Origin: Candidatus Bathyarchaeota archaeon | GTDB taxonomy: Archaea; Thermoproteota; Bathyarchaeia; 40CM-2-53-6; RBG-13-38-9 | Reading direction: 5' to 3' | DNA length: 15,720 nt | Assembly: GCA_023144075.1 (NCBI GenBank) | Contig: JAGLGJ010000009.1 | Location: 1 to 15,720, forward strand | In this document: piece by piece, positions 12,886-15,720 of the stretch | Layout: every line of letters starts with the position of its first letter | Position numbering within the stretch: the first letter of the stretch is position 1 | Program-made: the position numbers and the translations under genes | The notes under the pieces: generated by a model | What the model saw: only the letters and a program-made list of their open reading frames with translations | The model's database searches: none | Told to the model about the DNA's origin: nothing

Positions 12886-13614
12886 TTGACTATTAAAGCA
12901 CTTCTTTTTGATTTAGGAGGGACTCTAGTCCATAGGAATGTGGACGACTATATTGCAGATGAAACTGCAGTGAAAGATATTGCAGACTATATGAATTCAA
13001 AAGGTTTTAGTATAGACCAAGAATGTTTTCTAGAAAAATATTGGAACCACTACAGGAGATTAAATGAATATCGCGAAAATTTCATGATTGAAATACCGAT
13101 GACCGTCTGGTTGTCTGAGTTGCTTCATGATGTCTGTGGTGAACATCTAGATTTTAAATTACTATCTAAAGCTGAAAAAGCAATTGTTGATGCACGAGTC
13201 GAATCAGCAATCCTTCTACCAAAAACTATTGAAATTCTTGAAAAGCTATCTTCCCAATATGATCTTGGAATAATCACAAACACATCTTCTGGACAAGTTG
13301 CAGACAGAGTGCTAGCGAGACTCAAATTAAACAGGTTTTTTGATTACGTTATTGCATCTTCAGAAGTTGGTGTAAGGAAACCATATCCTGGGATCTTCTT
13401 TCATATCGTTAAAGAGATGTTCATTAGACCTGAAGAGGCTCTCTTTATAGGCGATTCTATCAAACATGATATTGTTGGGTCAAATCTGGTTAACATGAAG
13501 AGTTGCCTATTCGGTCAGAAAGGATTAGAATTATCAAATATTTTGTATATGCCTGACTTATCGATCATGAATCTTAGCGACTTACTGACGGTTGAAAGCT
13601 TATTGAATGATTAA
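12886..13614 (+). CDS. HAD-superfamily hydrolase
   Basis: A 242-residue protein with the four HAD motifs: I, LLFDLGGTL with nucleophile D9; II, GIITNTS near residues 126-132; III, K165 in VGVRKPYP; IV, FIGDSIKHD near 188-196. The helical cap between motifs I and II (about 20-110) makes it a C1-type, haloacid dehalogenase/phosphoglycolate phosphatase-like member. Motif I reads D-L-G rather than D-x-D, so the second aspartate that normally acts as acid/base in phosphatases is missing. The substrate is unknown. The start is TTG 12886, ten bases after AGGAG; an in-frame TGA six codons upstream rules out a longer form. A six-T run at 13654-13659 probably ends its transcript. Confidence 0.9.
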   Translation: MTIKALLFDLGGTLVHRNVDDYIADETAVKDIADYMNSKGFSIDQECFLEKYWNHYRRLNEYRENFMIEIPMTVWLSELLHDVCGEHLDFKLLSKAEKAIVDARVESAILLPKTIEILEKLSSQYDLGIITNTSSGQVADRVLARLKLNRFFDYVIASSEVGVRKPYPGIFFHIVKEMFIRPEEALFIGDSIKHDIVGSNLVNMKSCLFGQKGLELSNILYMPDLSIMNLSDLLTVESLLND

Positions 13615-13653
13615 GCCATATCAAGTTAATGTCTTTTCATTGTTTAAGTAGGG

Positions 13654-13659
13654 TTTTTT
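13654..13659 (+). terminator. T-run after the HAD gene
   Basis: GGG followed by six T, 40 bases past the HAD stop codon, consistent with T-tract termination. Confidence 0.45.
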
Positions 13660-13693
13660 CAAAAAATTAATTTTGACCATAAACCTTAAAAAT

Positions 13694-13703
13694 CATTTAA
13701 TAT
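13694..13703 (+). promoter_or_regulatory. Candidate TATA box upstream of the purine-rich stretch
   Basis: ATTTAATATA lies 35-40 bases before the small-ORF cluster. A start about 26 bases downstream (near 13725) would put GAGGAG at the very 5' end of the RNA. Confidence 0.4.
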
Positions 13704-13765
13704 ACGCAAAATATTCTTCAGTCTGTGAGGAGTCTCATGCTTGCTAGTAAAGAGAATAGAATGGG

Positions 13766-13897
13766 ATGATGAAGGGGAGGATAAGAGCAAGGAAGAAGAG
13801 TGGGGAGAAGAAGAGAGCTGGGAAGAAGAGGAATGGTAGGGATCCCACGAATAGGTCAGAATCTTCGCTCTTAAATAATTTTTATCTTACTGGATGA
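13766..13897 (+). CDS. Possible small basic protein (43 aa), unrecognised
   Basis: The frame starts MMKGRIRARKKSGEKKRAG and continues with KKRNGRDPTNR; 15 of the first 27 residues are K or R. The C-terminal 15 residues are not basic and are encoded over the probable TATA box of ABCE1. Its stop overlaps an ATG (13894) in the ATGA form. It could be a small ribosomal or nucleic-acid-binding protein, but I recognise no family. The same bases also encode an acidic, tryptophan-containing frame (13741-13839, TTG start eight bases after GAGGAG). The stretch is about 87% purine, so long open frames of biased composition can arise by chance. Treat as a candidate only. Confidence 0.3.
   Translation: MMKGRIRARKKSGEKKRAGKKRNGRDPTNRSESSLLNNFYLTG
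13871..13878 (+). promoter_or_regulatory. TATA box of the ABCE1 gene
   Basis: TTAAATAA is centred 28 bases before ATG 13903, the distance expected for a transcript that begins at or next to the start codon (leaderless). ATG 13894 would lie upstream of that RNA. Confidence 0.5.
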
Positions 13898-13902
13898 ATT
13901 CT

Positions 13903-15702
13903 ATGGGAAGAGTAGCGATATTAGATAAAGAACTATGCCGACCGAAAGATTGCGGGATAGTATGTATAAAATTCTGTCCAAAAGTCAGAACTAGAGTTGA
14001 AACAATAAAAATTCCCGAATCTGAAGAGAAACCTGTTATTACTGAGGTTCTCTGTACGGGATGTGGAATCTGCATAAAAAAATGTCCTTTTGAGGCAATA
14101 ACTATTGTTAATCTGCCCGAGGAATTGGAAGGGGAGTCCAGTCATCGTTTTGGACAGAATTTGTTTAAGTTGTATCGTTTACCCATGCCGCAGCTAGGAA
14201 TTGTTACAGGTCTTCTCGGAAGAAATGGTACCGGAAAGACGACTGCTCTTCAAGTGCTAGCGGGAGAGCTTAAACCGAACATGGGAGATTTCAATGATCC
14301 TCCAGAATGGTTAGAGATAATCAGACATTATAGGGGATCGACTCTCCAGACTTATTTCGAGAAGCTTTCGAAAAATAAACTCAAGATTTCATATAAACCC
14401 CAATATGTTGACAAAATACCAAAGGTTGTCAAAGGTAAAGTTAAAGATCTTTTAACCGCAGCTGATGAAAAAAATGAACTTAAAGATCTTATAGAATCCT
14501 TGCAGTTGAATGAAATCTTAGATAGACAAATCGGGGTGCTTAGCGGTGGAGAGCTACAAAGAGTAGCTATAGCCGCTACCGCATCTCATATCGCAGAGGT
14601 ATACATATTCGACGAGCCTTCAAGTCATTTAGATGTTAGTCAGAGAATTGCCGTATCAAAAACTATTAGAAAACTTGCGAAAGAAGACGCGATGGTGATA
14701 GTGGCAGAACATGATTTGGCTATGCTCGACTATCTTTCAGATCAAATTTGCTTAATATATGGTGAACCCGGAGCTTATGGAATAGTCTCACGTGTACATG
14801 GTCTTGGTGCGGGGATAAATACGTATCTTGAAGGCTTCATTTCTGATGAAAATATGAGGTTCAGGTCTGAGCCAATTAAATTCCATTTTAAACCTGCAAG
14901 AGAATCAAAAGTTGTAAAAACCTCCAAGATTGGTTGGAAAAATAAACTCTTGAGACTAGGAGACTTTGAACTAAAAATAAATAGTGGTGAGATTTCTCAA
15001 GGTGAAGTTGTTGGCATATTAGGCGCAAATGGTATCGGTAAAACAACATTCATCAAATTTCTGGCAGGGATAAATGATTCTGATAAAGAAGAAAGCCCTC
15101 TCAAAGGTTTTGACTTGAGTTATAAACCTCAATATATCTCTACTGAATATTCTGGAGAAGTCAGGTCATTATTCTCTAGTCTGGCAAGTTCGACTTACGG
15201 AACAGATAAGTTTGAGACTGAATTCGTAAGACCGCTAGGGCTTAGCAAGCTTTTAGATAGAAATCTTCGAGACTTGAGTGGGGGCGAACTTCAAAGAATT
15301 GCAATAACCGCTTGTCTTTGCAGAAACGCTCAAATCTATCTTCTGGATGAACCAAGTGCATATTTAGATGTTGAAGAAAGATTGGCTGTTGCCAAGCTTA
15401 TACGTAGAATTGCAGAAGATCGAGCTGCTTTTGTTTTCGTTGTTGAACATGATATCGTTGCTCAAGACTTCATCTCCGATCGATTGATGATATTTGATGG
15501 AGATCCTGGAGTATCTGGTTTAGCACATAAACCAGTCTCGCTGAGGAATGGAATGAACTCGTTTCTTTCATCTATGAGTATCACTTTCAGAAGAGATCCG
15601 GATTCAGGTCGACCAAGAGTCAATAAACTCAATAGTAAACTTGACCGTTCACAGAAAGATGTAGGGGAATATTACTATGTGCCTGCTACTTCCAGAGATT
15701 GA
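13903..15702 (+). CDS. Ribosome recycling ATPase ABCE1/Rli1
   Basis: A 599-residue soluble twin-ATPase that splits ribosomes after termination together with aRF1/Pelota. Eight cysteines near the N-terminus (12, 17, 21, 25, 51, 54, 57, 61) bind two [4Fe-4S] clusters. NBD1 has Walker A GRNGTGKTT (K112), signature LSGGELQR and Walker B IFDEPSSHLD (D237). NBD2 has GANGIGKTT (K380), a second LSGGELQR and LLDEPSAYLD (D482). Length and architecture are complete and normal; the last 20 or so residues are a polar tail. ATG 13903 gives MGRVAILD, the standard family N-terminus, and fits the TATA spacing. An in-frame ATG three codons earlier (13894) is the alternative. No membrane segments are present despite the ABC fold. 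Confidence 0.97.
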   Translation: MGRVAILDKELCRPKDCGIVCIKFCPKVRTRVETIKIPESEEKPVITEVLCTGCGICIKKCPFEAITIVNLPEELEGESSHRFGQNLFKLYRLPMPQLGIVTGLLGRNGTGKTTALQVLAGELKPNMGDFNDPPEWLEIIRHYRGSTLQTYFEKLSKNKLKISYKPQYVDKIPKVVKGKVKDLLTAADEKNELKDLIESLQLNEILDRQIGVLSGGELQRVAIAATASHIAEVYIFDEPSSHLDVSQRIAVSKTIRKLAKEDAMVIVAEHDLAMLDYLSDQICLIYGEPGAYGIVSRVHGLGAGINTYLEGFISDENMRFRSEPIKFHFKPARESKVVKTSKIGWKNKLLRLGDFELKINSGEISQGEVVGILGANGIGKTTFIKFLAGINDSDKEESPLKGFDLSYKPQYISTEYSGEVRSLFSSLASSTYGTDKFETEFVRPLGLSKLLDRNLRDLSGGELQRIAITACLCRNAQIYLLDEPSAYLDVEERLAVAKLIRRIAEDRAAFVFVVEHDIVAQDFISDRLMIFDGDPGVSGLAHKPVSLRNGMNSFLSSMSITFRRDPDSGRPRVNKLNSKLDRSQKDVGEYYYVPATSRD

Positions 15703-15720
15703 GAAACCCTGCTCTAACAA

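Noticed and set aside
13765..13771. A C-box-like ATGATGA suggesting a C/D box guide RNA.
   Set aside because: No D box (CTGA) lies at a suitable distance downstream and no C'/D' pair is visible.
1..15720. CRISPR arrays, insertion sequences, attachment sites or phage genes.
   Set aside because: No regularly spaced repeats, transposase or integrase frames, or terminal inverted repeats were found on reading; gene content is housekeeping.

Overview
This window is AT-rich archaeal DNA (roughly one third G+C by eye). Its genes include two ribosomal proteins of archaeal/eukaryotic type (S17e, L38e), Alba, an HMf-type histone, an Sm-like protein, a TgtA archaeosine transglycosylase, an aCPSF2-type beta-CASP nuclease, the KEOPS subunit Cgi121 and the recycling ATPase ABCE1/Rli1. 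L38e is usually missing from euryarchaea. Together with multi-intron tRNAs this points to the Thermoproteota/TACK side (for example a Bathyarchaeia- or Aigarchaeota-like lineage). That placement is inference. I see no insertion sequence, phage gene or CRISPR array; this is core chromosome.

Layout. 1-371: partial PCC/DUF296 gene (minus). 534-684: tRNA-Asn(GTT), minus. 835-963: tRNA-Met(CAT), plus. 1049-2332: MFS transporter. 2449-2643: L38e, converging on a MoaD/SAMP-like protein (2652-2939, minus). 3164-3797: Alba and S17e (minus). 4008-4229: histone. 4316-5810: a forward run of tRNA-Glu(CTC), AK6-type adenylate kinase, a zinc-ribbon protein and a two-domain Sm protein. 6041-7705: TgtA, converging on a PAC2 protein. 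8564-9820: aCPSF2. 9949-10812: presenilin-like protease. 10884-11441: THUMP protein, overlapping the 3' end of convergent cgi121, which follows a CinA/MoaB-like gene (minus). 12886-13614: HAD hydrolase. 13735-13897: purine-rich stretch with overlapping small ORFs. 13903-15702: ABCE1.

The main result is in the tRNAs. All three are interrupted, by eight introns of about 11-30 nt in total. They lie after position 8, in the D-loop, between 30 and 31, between 37 and 38, and in the T-loop between 59 and 60. I could draw a bulge-helix-bulge or bulge-helix-loop element around each, and removing them restores standard cloverleaves. Several splice helices use the acceptor or D-stem strand, so splicing must compete with tRNA folding. 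The same window encodes tRNA-modification factors (TgtA for G15, Cgi121/KEOPS for t6A37, a THUMP protein), and two of the tRNAs are ANN-decoding species with an intron directly 3' of A37.

TTG start codons are unusually common: at least five genes have an in-frame stop just upstream that leaves TTG as the only conventional choice.
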